Under the pieces are notes generated by a model, which was given only the letters and a program-made list of their open reading frames with translations, was not told the origin of the DNA and searched no databases. The position numbers were made by a program, and so were the translations under genes. From Variovorax sp. JS1663 (GTDB lineage: Bacteria > Pseudomonadota > Gammaproteobacteria > Burkholderiales > Burkholderiaceae_C): DNA of 64,000 bases. The stretch is from positions 43,264 through 107,263 of the forward strand of contig NZ_LYMK01000025.1 in assembly GCF_002157355.1 (NCBI RefSeq). Direction: 5' to 3'. Positions 8,682 to 17,800 of this stretch are shown here, one piece after another. Position 1 is the first letter of the stretch. Every line of letters starts with the position of its first letter.

Positions 8682-9341
8682 ATGGCCGCCAAACCCGTTC
8701 TCACCATCAGCAGCCGCAACTATGGGGCCTGGGCGCTGCGCGGCTGGCTGATGTGCCGGCTGGCTGAACTGGACTTCGTCGAGAAGGTGATCCCGCCCGA
8801 CGACCCGGCGATGAAGGCCGAGATGCTGCTGCTCTCGTCGTCCATGCGGGTGCCGTCGCTGCAGCACGGCAAGGTGACGGTGTGGGACACGCTGGCGATC
8901 GGCGAGTACCTGCACGAGATCAAGCCCAAGGCCGGACTGCTGCCGGCAGACATCGGCGCGCGCGCCCATTGCCGCGCGATCTGCGGCGAGATGCATTCGG
9001 GCTTCGCCTCGATGCGTGGGGCTTTGCCGATGAACATCAAGGCGCACTTTCCGGGCTTCAAGATCTGGTCGCGCGCGCAAGCCGACATCGACCGCATCGT
9101 GCAGATCTGGCTCGAATGCCTGCAGGCCTACGACGGTCCGTTTCTCTTCGGCCGCCAGCCCTGCATGGCCGATGCCATGTACGCGCCGGTGGTCACCCGC
9201 TTCATCACCTACGACGTGGCGCTGGACAAGCTTTGCGCCGCCTATGCGAAGCGCATCGCCGAGCTGCCGGCGATGCAGGAATGGGTCGCGGCGGCAAAGC
9301 TGGAGCCGGAGGAGATCGACGAGCTGGATGCGGAGTTCTGA
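8682..9341 (+). CDS. Glutathione S-transferase family protein
   Basis: This 219-residue protein starts at ATG 8682 behind an AGGAG ribosome-binding site. The N-terminal thioredoxin-like half has ISSRNYGAWALRGWLMCRLA (Ser/Tyr region for glutathione activation), VPSLQHGKVTVWDTLAIGEYLHE (the glutathione-contacting bend) and an all-helical C-terminal half with FLFGRQPCMADAMYAPV. This is a typical cytosolic GST, probably of the proteobacterial maleylacetoacetate-isomerase-like or beta-related groups. The substrate is unknown. It is transcribed away from phaZ. Confidence 0.85.
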   Translation: MAAKPVLTISSRNYGAWALRGWLMCRLAELDFVEKVIPPDDPAMKAEMLLLSSSMRVPSLQHGKVTVWDTLAIGEYLHEIKPKAGLLPADIGARAHCRAICGEMHSGFASMRGALPMNIKAHFPGFKIWSRAQADIDRIVQIWLECLQAYDGPFLFGRQPCMADAMYAPVVTRFITYDVALDKLCAAYAKRIAELPAMQEWVAAAKLEPEEIDELDAEF

Positions 9342-9410
9342 GACGAAGCTCTCCCCCCGGGCTCCCCCACTTCGTGTGGTCCGGGCCGACGGTGCGGTTC
9401 ATCTCGAAAC

Positions 9411-10322
9411 TCAGAGCTCGGTGGCGAACTCGCGCAGGTCGCGCGGCGGCCGGCCCAGCCATTCGGCCAGCGGCGCGTTGTCCGCGACGTTGTCCAGCTC
9501 CAGCATCACGCGGGTGTCGGTGCACCAGGGCAGGGCGGGAATGAAGTCGCCGATGCGCGCGCTCAGCGCGCCCATCCAGGCCGGCAGGCGCAGCAGATGC
9601 GCCGGCTGCGCGGTGCCGGCGCGGCGCGCGCCACGCAGCGTGGCGATCAGCTCGGCCAGCGTCATCTGGCGTGCGCCGCCGAACTCGATCACGCCGCGGA
9701 AGGGTGAAGCCGGGTCGGCCAGCGCCGCCGCCGCGTGGGCCAGGTCCTCGACGTAGACCGGCTGGAGCCTGGCGCCGAGTGCGGGACCGGGCATCGCCAG
9801 CACCGGCAGCATGGCCAGGGTGCGGAACAGCTGGGCCGCATCGCCGCCCGCGCCCAGCACCACCGAGGGCCGCAGCGCGATCCAGGAGGGGCCGTCGGCA
9901 GGCAGGGCCTGGAGAGCGGCCTCGGCGGCGCGCTTGGTGCGCGCGTAATGCGTGGCGTTGTCCTGGTCGCCGCGGCCGATGCCCAGGGCCGAGATCTGGA
10001 CGATGCGGCGCACGCCGGCCTGGGCGCAGGCCTGGAAGAGCGCGGCCGGCACGGCAGTGTGCACGGCCTGCATCGGCCGGCGCGCGCTGTCGCGCAGCAC
10101 GCCGACCGCGTTGACGACCGTGTCGACGCCCGCAAGCCGCGGCAGCCACGTCGGGACCTCGGTGTCGCGCGAGAAGTCGATGGGCACATGCGGCAGGTCG
10201 GTGCGAAGCCGCGTGGCGCTGCCGCAGCTCACGCGGTGGCCGGCCTGCAGCAGTGCGGCGGCGATGCGGCTGCCGATGAAGCCATTGGCGCCGCAGACCA
10301 GGACATGGAGGGGCGTGCTCAT
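9411..10322 (-). CDS. NAD(P)-dependent epimerase/SDR-type protein
   Basis: This 303-residue protein opens with HVLVCGANGFIGSRIAAALL, an extended-SDR Rossmann motif, and has VNAVGVLRD, VQISALGIGRGD and YARTKRAAEAAL (a YxxxK pair near residue 135), followed by WIALRPSVVLG. Related proteins are complex-I NDUFA9-like or sugar-nucleotide epimerase-like; the substrate cannot be assigned. A second Met five codons upstream (10337) is possible. The promoter region holds a near-identical copy of the operator in front of the GbsR/MarR-type gene that lies just upstream, so that regulator probably controls this gene. Confidence 0.8.
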   Translation of the reverse strand: MSTPLHVLVCGANGFIGSRIAAALLQAGHRVSCGSATRLRTDLPHVPIDFSRDTEVPTWLPRLAGVDTVVNAVGVLRDSARRPMQAVHTAVPAALFQACAQAGVRRIVQISALGIGRGDQDNATHYARTKRAAEAALQALPADGPSWIALRPSVVLGAGGDAAQLFRTLAMLPVLAMPGPALGARLQPVYVEDLAHAAAALADPASPFRGVIEFGGARQMTLAELIATLRGARRAGTAQPAHLLRLPAWMGALSARIGDFIPALPWCTDTRVMLELDNVADNAPLAEWLGRPPRDLREFATEL

Positions 10323-10413
10323 GGTCGTCTCTTTCATCGGCGGCCGGGCGACGGCAGCTCGCAGGAACCAGGCGCGAAGGCCGGGGACGGGCGGGTCATC
10401 GAAACTGCCTTTC

Positions 10414-10437
10414 TCGATATTTCAGTCAAAACAGAAA
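10414..10437. promoter_or_regulatory. Candidate GbsR/MarR operator, copy 1
   Basis: This 24-base site matches the one at 11062-11085 in 21 positions. Its core, TTTCAGT-CAAA-ACAGAAA, is an imperfect palindrome (six of seven arm positions). On the minus strand it contains TTGACT, a plausible -35 box for the SDR-type gene starting at 10322. The site lies 20 bases beyond the stop of the regulator gene. Confidence 0.65.
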
Positions 10438-10456
10438 CTAACAGTCAAAAAAATGT

Positions 10457-11032
10457 TCACATGGGCAGGCTTGCATGGTGGGCGTCCGGATCGTCGCTGC
10501 CCTTGTCGCTGTCGCCGCGCACGAACCTCTGCACGCTGGCGCCCAGCGTGAGCACCTTGTCCAGCGTGGACGGCGACAGGCGCAGCATCTCGTCGGCCCA
10601 GCTGCCCAGCTTGGCCATCAGTTCCATGGTGGCGCGGATGCGGTCCTGCGCGTCCGCCGGCTCTCCGGCGAAATCGGGGCTGGCGATCACCTCGCGCAGC
10701 ATGCGGATCGTCGGGTCGAACTCGCGTTCCTTGCGCTCGCGCACCACGGTGCGGAACAGCTCCCATACGTCGACGCTGGTCTCGAAAAAGTCGCGCCGGT
10801 CGCCCAGCACGTGGGTGATGCGCACCAGGTTCCAGGCCTGCAGTTCCTTCAGGCTGTTGCTGACGTTGGAGCGGGCGACGTTGAGCGTCTCCGACAGCGC
10901 CTCGGCATGCATCGGCCTGCCGTGGACGAAGAGCAGCGCGTGGATCTGGGAGACGGTGCGGTTGACGCCCCACAGCGACCCCATCTCGCCCCAGTGGAGT
11001 ACGAACTTGCGTTGGATATCGGTCAGTTGCAT
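10457..11032 (-). CDS. GbsR/MarR-type transcriptional regulator
   Basis: This 191-residue protein starts MQLTDIQRKFVLHWGEMGSL and has a winged helix with HAEALSETLNVARSNVSNSLKELQAW and LVRITHVLGDRRDFFET, typical of the GbsR-like branch of MarR regulators. A helical C-terminal half (VWELFRTVVRERKEREFDP) probably dimerises. It is followed by the SDR-type gene on the same strand. Two matching palindromes, one before each gene, suggest autoregulation and joint control. The frame is open for more than 900 bases upstream, but that part is antisense to the radical SAM gene and is not coding. Confidence 0.85.
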   Translation of the reverse strand: MQLTDIQRKFVLHWGEMGSLWGVNRTVSQIHALLFVHGRPMHAEALSETLNVARSNVSNSLKELQAWNLVRITHVLGDRRDFFETSVDVWELFRTVVRERKEREFDPTIRMLREVIASPDFAGEPADAQDRIRATMELMAKLGSWADEMLRLSPSTLDKVLTLGASVQRFVRGDSDKGSDDPDAHHASLPM

Positions 11033-11049
11033 GTATGGCCTCGGGATCG

Positions 11050-11085
11050 AGTCTACGGTTTTCGATATTTCTGTCAATAGAGAAA
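11050..11085 (-). promoter_or_regulatory. Autoregulated promoter and operator copy 2
   Basis: The core TTTCTGT-CAAT-AGAGAAA (11068-11085) is the second copy of the operator at 10414-10437. Read on the minus strand it contains TTGACA (11077-11072), a perfect -35 box, and 16 bases on is TAGACT (11055-11050) as a -10 box. The ATG of the regulator follows at 11032. A protein bound to the palindrome would cover the -35 box, as expected for repression by the regulator of its own gene. Confidence 0.65.
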
Positions 11086-11120
11086 CACAAAACCAGTGCA
11101 GGCCTTCGCGATTGGTGAAA

Positions 11121-11140
11121 TACTGGATGTTCATCCAGCA
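11121..11140. promoter_or_regulatory. Candidate LexA (SOS) box
   Basis: TACTGGATGTTCATCCAGCA contains CTG-N10-CAG with the near-perfect palindrome CTGGATG-TT-CATCCAG. This fits the LexA consensus used by gamma- and beta-proteobacteria. It ends 15 bases before the ATG of the radical SAM gene and would cover its promoter or ribosome-binding region. Confidence 0.6.
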
Positions 11141-11155
11141 TTCAAGGTTGGCGAC

Positions 11156-12250
11156 ATGACCGATGCCTTCATCCCCATCCATGCCATCAAGGGCCGTGGC
11201 GCGGCCACCCGGCTGGCCCATCGCTTCGAGCGCGAGGCGCGCGACGCCTACGACGACGGCTGGGGCACGCTCGAGGATGGCGCCGCCGAGGCCGAGGACC
11301 TGCAGCCGCTCCAGACCGAGGTGCGCTTCGAGGACGTGAAGTCGGTGCTCGGCGGCAACGAGTCGCCCGACATCTACTTCGACCGCTCGATCAACCCCTA
11401 CCGCGGCTGCGAGCACGGCTGCATCTACTGCTTCGCGCGGCCCACGCACAGCTACCTCAATCTCTCGCCGGGGCTGGACTTCGAGACCAAGCTCATTGCC
11501 AAGCGCAACATCGTCGAGGTGCTGCGTGCGGAACTCGGGCGCCGCAACTACCGGCCGAACCAGATCGCGATCGGCACCGCGACCGACTGCTACCAGCCGA
11601 TCGAGCGCGAGCTGCGCCTCACCCGATCGGTGATCGAGCTGTTGGGCGAGGTGCGCCATCCCTTCGGGCTGGTCACCAAGTCCAGCGCGGTGGAACACGA
11701 CCTGGACCTGATCGCGCCGATGGCGGCCGCGCACCTGGCGGCGGTGTACGTGACCATCACCACGCTGGACGGCGAGCTGGCGCGCAAGCTGGAGCCGCGA
11801 GCCGCCGCGCCGCATCGTCGGCTGCGCACCGTGCGCACGCTGGCGGAGGCCGGCGTGCCGGTCGGCGTGAGCGTGGCGCCGCAGATCCCCTTCGTCACCG
11901 AGGACATGGAGCAGGTGCTCGAAGCCGCCTGGGAGGCCGGCGCGCGCAGCGCCTTCTACACCGTGATCCGCCTGCCTTGGGAGGTGGCGCCGCTCTTCAA
12001 GCAGTGGCTGGAGCTGCACTACCCGCAGCGCGCGGGCCGCATCATGGCCCGCATCCGCGAGATGCGTGGCGGCAAGGACTATGACGCCGACTTCGGCACG
12101 CGCATGACCGGCACCGGCCTCTGGGCCGAACTGATCCGCCAGCGCTTCGAGAAGGCGACGCAGCGCATCGGCTTCAACCGCGAGCGCATCACGCTGGACC
12201 TCAGCGCATTCCGGCCACCCGGCGCAGCGGGGCAGGGCAGTCTGTTCTAG
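11156..12250 (+). CDS. PA0069-family radical SAM protein (SplB-like)
   Basis: This 364-residue protein starts at ATG 11156 (MTDAFIPIHAIKGRGA). It has the radical SAM cluster in RGCEHGCIYCFARPTH, where three Cys hold the [4Fe-4S] cluster, and then YLNLSPGLDFETKLIAK and GTATDCYQPIERELRLTR. The family is the PA0069/SplB-related group: a distant relative of spore photoproduct lyase with a possible DNA-lesion role, but the reaction is not established. A likely LexA box lies directly upstream, which supports a DNA-damage role. Its last 50 bases overlap the 3' end of the convergent outer-membrane efflux gene. Confidence 0.88.
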   Translation: MTDAFIPIHAIKGRGAATRLAHRFEREARDAYDDGWGTLEDGAAEAEDLQPLQTEVRFEDVKSVLGGNESPDIYFDRSINPYRGCEHGCIYCFARPTHSYLNLSPGLDFETKLIAKRNIVEVLRAELGRRNYRPNQIAIGTATDCYQPIERELRLTRSVIELLGEVRHPFGLVTKSSAVEHDLDLIAPMAAAHLAAVYVTITTLDGELARKLEPRAAAPHRRLRTVRTLAEAGVPVGVSVAPQIPFVTEDMEQVLEAAWEAGARSAFYTVIRLPWEVAPLFKQWLELHYPQRAGRIMARIREMRGGKDYDADFGTRMTGTGLWAELIRQRFEKATQRIGFNRERITLDLSAFRPPGAAGQGSLF

Positions 12251-13685
12251 CGTCGGGGGTCGCGCTGCGGGATTCGACGCCGCACCAGTCGCCGCCCAGC
12301 GCCTTGACCAGGAACACCGCGACCAGCAGGCGCTGACCCTGCAACTGTGCGGCCTGGCGCTCGGCCGTGAGCAGCGACTGCTGGGCGCTGATCACGTCCA
12401 GGTAGGTCGAGGCGCCGCCCTCGTAGCGCGCGGTCGCCATGTCGAGCACGCGGCTTGCCGAGGCAACGGAGGCCTGCGACTGAGCCACAGCACGGTCCAG
12501 CGCGGCCAGGCCGCTGATGCCGTCCTCGGCTTCCTGCATGGCGGTGAGCACCACCCGCCGGTAGTTGGCCACCGAGGCGGCGTGGCCTGCCTGCGCGAAG
12601 TCCACGTTGGCGCGGATGCGCCCGCCGTCGAACAGGGTCTGCGTGGCCGAGACGCCGACGGACCACAGCAGGCTGGGCGCATCGAAGAGGGTCTCGATCA
12701 TGCGGCTGTCCACGCCGACGACGGGCGCCAGCACCACGCTGGGGTAGAAGGCCGCGCGCGCCACGCCGATCTGCGCGTTGGCCGCGGCCATGGCGCGCTC
12801 GGCGGCGGCCACGTCGGGCCGCCGCTCCAGGACCTCGGACGGCACGCCCAGCGGAATCGGCGGCGGCGTGATCGGCCGCAGGTCCGTTGCCAGCGTGAAG
12901 CTGGGCGCGGGCGTGCCGGTCAGCGTGGCGATTGCATGCTCGTACTGGGCGCGCTGCCGTCTCACCACGTCAACCTGGGCCAGGGTGCTGTCCAGCAGCG
13001 CCTGCTGCTGCGCGACGTCCAGCCCGGAGACGGCGCCGAGCTCGTGGCGCGCGCTCACCAGATCGAGCGCGCGGCGCTGCAGTGCGATCGAGCGCGACAG
13101 CACGTCCAGTTCGGTGTCGGTGGCGCGCAGGTTGAAGTAGGCCGAGGCCAGGTCGGCGGTCAGCAGCAGCCGCGTGTTCTCCAGGTCGGCCTCCGACTGC
13201 GCGGCGGAGGCGGTCGCGCCTTCGACCGAGCGCTGCACGCGGCCCGCGAGGTCGATCTCGTAGCTGGCGTTGAGCGAGAGCGCGAAGTCGTTCTGCACCG
13301 TCGAGAAGTTCTGCGTCGCGTAGTTGGTGAGCGGGCGGTTGGCCGAGATCCTCAGACGCGAGGCGCGCGTGCCCAGGCCCAGCTGCGGATAGCGCGCGGC
13401 ATCGGCCGCGGCCAGCGTGGCGCGCGCCTGCGCGAGTCGCGCACCTGCCAGATCGAGCGTGGGGCTGTTGGCGAGGGCCTGCTGTTGCAGGCGGTCGAGC
13501 CCCGCGTCGCCGAAGCGCCGCCACCACGGGCCCTTGTCTTCGGTGTCGCTGGGCGCGGCCTCGCGCCAGGGCGACTCCACCTGCCAGCTCACCGGCACTT
13601 CAACGGCCGGCTTTTGGTAGTCGGGGCCGGCCGCGCAGCCTGCGGCGAGCAGCAGAGCGACGGCGGCCGCGAAACGCAAGCTCAC
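12201..13685 (-). CDS. NodT/OprM-type outer-membrane efflux lipoprotein
   Basis: This 494-residue protein has a lipoprotein signal with the lipobox LLLAAGCAAG (Cys near residue 17), then two repeats of the outer membrane efflux protein domain. PWWRRFGDAGLDRL and LERRPDVAAAERAMAAANAQIG are typical of the NodT branch. It forms the outer-membrane channel of a tripartite RND pump. Its ATG overlaps the stop of the adaptor gene by four bases (ATGA), so the pump genes are translationally coupled. The C-terminal tail runs 50 bases into the convergent radical SAM gene. Confidence 0.9.
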   Translation of the reverse strand: MSLRFAAAVALLLAAGCAAGPDYQKPAVEVPVSWQVESPWREAAPSDTEDKGPWWRRFGDAGLDRLQQQALANSPTLDLAGARLAQARATLAAADAARYPQLGLGTRASRLRISANRPLTNYATQNFSTVQNDFALSLNASYEIDLAGRVQRSVEGATASAAQSEADLENTRLLLTADLASAYFNLRATDTELDVLSRSIALQRRALDLVSARHELGAVSGLDVAQQQALLDSTLAQVDVVRRQRAQYEHAIATLTGTPAPSFTLATDLRPITPPPIPLGVPSEVLERRPDVAAAERAMAAANAQIGVARAAFYPSVVLAPVVGVDSRMIETLFDAPSLLWSVGVSATQTLFDGGRIRANVDFAQAGHAASVANYRRVVLTAMQEAEDGISGLAALDRAVAQSQASVASASRVLDMATARYEGGASTYLDVISAQQSLLTAERQAAQLQGQRLLVAVFLVKALGGDWCGVESRSATPDARTDCPAPLRRVAGMR

Positions 13686-14887
13686 GCCGGCTCCTTCGCG
13701 ACCGAAACGATGTCGCCCTCAGCCAGCGAGTCCGAGGGATTGAGCACCAGCCGATCGGTGGGGCCGATGCCGTCGATCACCTCCACCGTCTCGCCGTAGT
13801 TGCGGCCGAGCTGGACCGTGCGCAGCCGCACGCGGCCCTCGCCGTCGACCACGGCCACGCGCGTGCCGTCGCCGCGGAACAGCAATGCATTGGCCGGAAT
13901 GCTGAGCGCGCGGCTGGCCGCCAGGGGCAGCGAGACCTGCACGTAGGCGCCCGGCAGCAACAGGCCCTCGCGGTTGGGCAGCGCGACCTCGACCTGCATC
14001 ATCCGTGTGGCGGTGTCGATGGCGCCCGAGGTGCGCGCCACCTCGCCCTTGAAGCTCTGGCCGCGCAGCTCGGCCTGCGTCACCACCACCGGCTGCCCGG
14101 CTTTCACCAGCTGCGCATAGGACTGCGGCACGTTGATGTACACGCGCAGCGGATCGGTCTGCGCCAGCAGGAACAGCGGCCGGCTGCCGCCGGCGTCGAT
14201 CAGGTCGCCCACGTCCACGTTGCGCCGCGTGATCACGCCGTCGAAGGGCGCGACGATGCGCTTGAAGCCCTCGGTCTGGCGCAGCCGCTGCACGTTGGCA
14301 TCGGCGGCCGCCAGGTTGGCGGTGGCCTGGGCCAGGCTGCTGCGGCGCTCGTCCAGGTCCTGCTGCGAGACCACGTCCTTCTTGCGCAGGTTCTCCCAGC
14401 GCGCCACCGTGCTTTTCGCGAGCTCCAGGCTCGATGCCGTCTGCTGGCGCGCGGCGATGGCCTGCGAGAGCTGCTGGTCGATCTCCGGCGTCTCGATCTC
14501 CGCCAGCAGCTCGCCCTTCTTGACCTGGCTGCCGATGTCGCGGGTCCAGCGCTTGAGGTAGCCGCTCGCGCGCGCCGAGATCGGCGCCTGCACGAAGCCC
14601 TGCAGCGTGCCCGGCAGCGCCAGCGTCTGGCCGGCGGCGGCGGTCTGGGGCAGGGCGGTCTTCACGTACTGGCGGGCCAGCTCGGTCGAGGAAGCCTCGA
14701 GGTCCTTGGCATTGGCGATGCGCACGAACACCGTGCGCGCCGCGCCGACGGCCAGCAGCACCGCGACGACGATCACGCCGATGCGGGCGCGGCGGACGAT
14801 CTGGCGCCGCCGCAGCAGCGCATGGTGGTCGCCGCCCTCGTCGTCGATCGGGTGGATGGCCAGGCCCGCGTGGCGTTGTTCGGTCAT
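13682..14887 (-). CDS. RND efflux periplasmic adaptor (MFP)
   Basis: This 401-residue protein starts MTEQRHAGLAIHPIDDEGG at ATG 14887. It has one N-terminal membrane anchor (IGVIVVAVLLAVGAARTVF, about residues 36-54). The lipoyl/barrel-sandwich half-motifs are present (GYLKRWTRDIGSQVKKGELL and APFDGVITRRNVDVGDLI) on either side of a helical hairpin of about 80 residues, followed by beta-barrel and membrane-proximal domains. It links the inner-membrane pump to the outer-membrane channel. It lies four bases after the pump gene stop and overlaps the next gene by four bases. Confidence 0.9.
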   Translation of the reverse strand: MTEQRHAGLAIHPIDDEGGDHHALLRRRQIVRRARIGVIVVAVLLAVGAARTVFVRIANAKDLEASSTELARQYVKTALPQTAAAGQTLALPGTLQGFVQAPISARASGYLKRWTRDIGSQVKKGELLAEIETPEIDQQLSQAIAARQQTASSLELAKSTVARWENLRKKDVVSQQDLDERRSSLAQATANLAAADANVQRLRQTEGFKRIVAPFDGVITRRNVDVGDLIDAGGSRPLFLLAQTDPLRVYINVPQSYAQLVKAGQPVVVTQAELRGQSFKGEVARTSGAIDTATRMMQVEVALPNREGLLLPGAYVQVSLPLAASRALSIPANALLFRGDGTRVAVVDGEGRVRLRTVQLGRNYGETVEVIDGIGPTDRLVLNPSDSLAEGDIVSVAKEPA

Positions 14888-14891
14888 GGTT

Positions 14892-17800
14892 TCAACTCTC
14901 CTGCGGCGCGGCACCACCCGGCGGGGATGGCGGCGCCGGCGATTCGGCTGCGCGCGCGGCCTTGCGATGGGCCAGGCGGCTGTGGATGCCGGCATACACG
15001 GCCGGCACGAAGAACAGAGTGGAGACGGTCGCGAACAGCAGCCCGCCGATCACCGCGCGGCCCAGCGGCGCGTTCTGCTCGGCGCCTTCGCCCAGGCCCA
15101 GCGCCATCGGGATCATGCCGATGATCATCGCCAGCGCCGTCATCAGCACCGGGCGGATGCGGGTGGCGCCGGCTTCCAGCGCGGCCGACAGCGGCGGCAC
15201 GCCGGCGGCCAGCCGCTCGCGCGCAAAAGCGATCAGCAGGATGCTGTTGGCGGTGGCCACGCCCATGGTCATGATCGCGCCGGTGAGCGCCGGCACGCTC
15301 AGCGTGGTGCTGGTGAGGAACAGCATCCAGGCGATGCCGGCCAGCGCCGCCGGCAGGGCGGTGATGATGATCGCGGCGTCCAGCCAGGACTGGAAGGTCA
15401 CGACGATCAGCAGGTAGACCAGCACGATCGCCATCGCCAGCCCGACGCCCAGGCCGATGAAGGAGGTCTGCATGGTCTCCACCTGGCCGCGGATGGTAAC
15501 CTGGCTGCCGCGCGCGAGCTTGGGCCGCATCTCGTCGACCAGCGTCTTCACTTTCGCCGCGACGCTGGCGAGGTCGGTGCCCTGCACGCTGACGTACACG
15601 TCGACCACCGGCGAAATGTTGTAGCGCGAATACACCGCCGGCGAGCGCCCGGCCTGGGCTTCCACCAGGTTGCCCAGCAGCTGCGGCGGCGCGGCCGAGG
15701 GGCCCGAGGCGCCCACCGGGATGTTGAGCAGCGAGTCCAGCGAATCGACCTTGTACTGCGGCGTCTGCACCGCGACGTTGTAGACCACCCCGTTCTGCGG
15801 GTTGAGCCAGAAGGCCGGCTGGGTCTGCGAGCTGCCCGACAGCGCGATCAGCACGTTCTGCCCCACGTTCTGCGCGGTCAGGCCGACCTGCTGCAGCCGC
15901 GTGCGGTCCATCTGCAGGTTGAGGCCGGGCCCGTCCAGGCGCTGGTGAACGTGCGCATCGACCGCGCCGGGGATCTTGCGGATCTCCTTGACCAGCTCGG
16001 CCGCCCGCGCCGCATTGCCTGCCAGGTCGTTGCCGCTGAACTGCACGTCGATGGCCGCGGGCAGGCCGAAGTTCAGAATCTGGGTGACGATGTCCGCCGG
16101 CTGGAAGAAGAACTCCACGCCCGGAAAGCGCTTGGGCAGCTCGGCGCGCAGGAGCGAGACGAATTCCTCGGTCGGCCGGTGGCCGTCGCGCAGCGACAGC
16201 AGGATCTCGCCGTCCAGCGTGCCGATGGTGCCGGCGTTGCTGTACGAGAGGTTGATGCCGCTGTTCGGCACGCCCAGGTTGTCGAGGACGGTCTCCAACT
16301 GGTCCTTGGGGATCAGTGTGCGGATGGCAGCCTCCACCTCGTCGGCCAGGCGCGCCGTCTCCTCGATGCGGGTGCCGGTGGGCGCACGCATGTGCAGGCG
16401 GATCTGGCCCGCGTCCACGGTCGGGAAGAAGTCGCGGCCCAGCGCCGGGTAGAGCAGGCAGGAGAGCAGGCAGAAGCCGAGGAAGACGGCGATGAATCCC
16501 GTGCGCTTCGACAGCAGGGCCGACAGCACCAGCGTGTAGGCGCGGCGCACCCGCTCGAAGCGCCGGTCGAAGCTGCGGTAGAGCCGCTGCAGTGCGCCGG
16601 GCCGTGCCTCCGCCGCGGCGCCGGCCTGCGCGTGCACCCCGCCCATCAGCAGCATCACCAGGGTCGGCACCAGCGTGCGCGACAGGATGTAGGAGGCCAG
16701 CATCGCGAACACCACCGCCTCGGCCAGCGGCACGAACAGGAAGCGCGCCACGCCGGAGAGGAAGAACATGGGCACGAACACGATGCAGATGCACAGCGTG
16801 GAGACGAAGGCGGCCGGGCCGATCTCGCCGGCGCCGACGAGGATGGCCTCTTCCAGCGGCGTGCCCATGTGCAGATGGCGCTCGATGTTCTCGATGGTCA
16901 CGATCGCCTGGTCGACCAGGATGCCGACCGAGAGCGCCAGCCCGCCCAGTGTCATCAGGTTGAGCGTCTCGCCCAGCGCGTACAGCGCCAGGATGGAAGC
17001 CAGGATCGACAACGGGATGGTCAGCCCGATGATCAGCGTGCTGCGCCAGTTGCCCAGGAAGAGCAGCACCATCGCCGCCGTGAGCAGGGCCGCGATCACC
17101 GCCTCGGCCACCACGCCCTGCACCGCCGCTTTGACGAACAGCGACTGATCGAACAGCGGCGTGACCTTGATGTCCTGCGGCATGCCCTGCTGCGCCACCG
17201 GCAGCATGGTGCGCAGGTTGTCCACGATGTCCAGCGTGGACGCGCCGCCGTTCTTGATCACCGACAGCAGCACGCCGCGCACGCCGTCCTGCCGCACGAT
17301 GTTGGTCTGCGGCTGGAAGCCGTCGCGCACGTAGGCCACGTCGCGCAGGTAGGTGGTGGCGCCGCCTGAGGTGCGCACCGGCAGGTCGTTCAGGCCGGCC
17401 AGCACCTCGGGCGAGCCGTTCATGCGCACGCTGTACTCGGTGGCGCCGAACTTGGCGGTGCCCGAGGGCAGGATCAGGTTCTGCGCGTTGACCGCGTTCA
17501 CCACGTCCGCCGGCGTCAGGCCGCGCGCCTGCATCGCCTGGGTGTCGAGGTCCACCGAGATCACCCGGTTCTTGCCGCCGTAGGGGAACGGGATGGCCAC
17601 GCCGGGGATGGTGATCAGCTGCGGCCGCAACTGGTTGATGGCCGAGTCGAACAGGGCGTTCTCCGGCCGCTCGGTGCTCGACAGCGCCAGCTGGATCACT
17701 GGGATGCTGGAGGCCGAGTACTTGATCACCAGCGGCGGCGTGATGCCCGGCGGCAGCTGGCGAACCTGGGTCTGCACCGAGGCGACGGTCTGCGCGATCG

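Noticed and set aside
11033..12019. N-terminal extension of the GbsR/MarR frame over 300 codons
   Set aside because: The added part is antisense to the radical SAM gene; the family start is the Met at 11032.
14607..17369. A 920-codon open frame on the plus strand
   Set aside because: It is exactly antisense to the RND transporter, is rich in Arg, His, Gln and Ala as expected for a GC-rich shadow frame, and has no recognisable domain.
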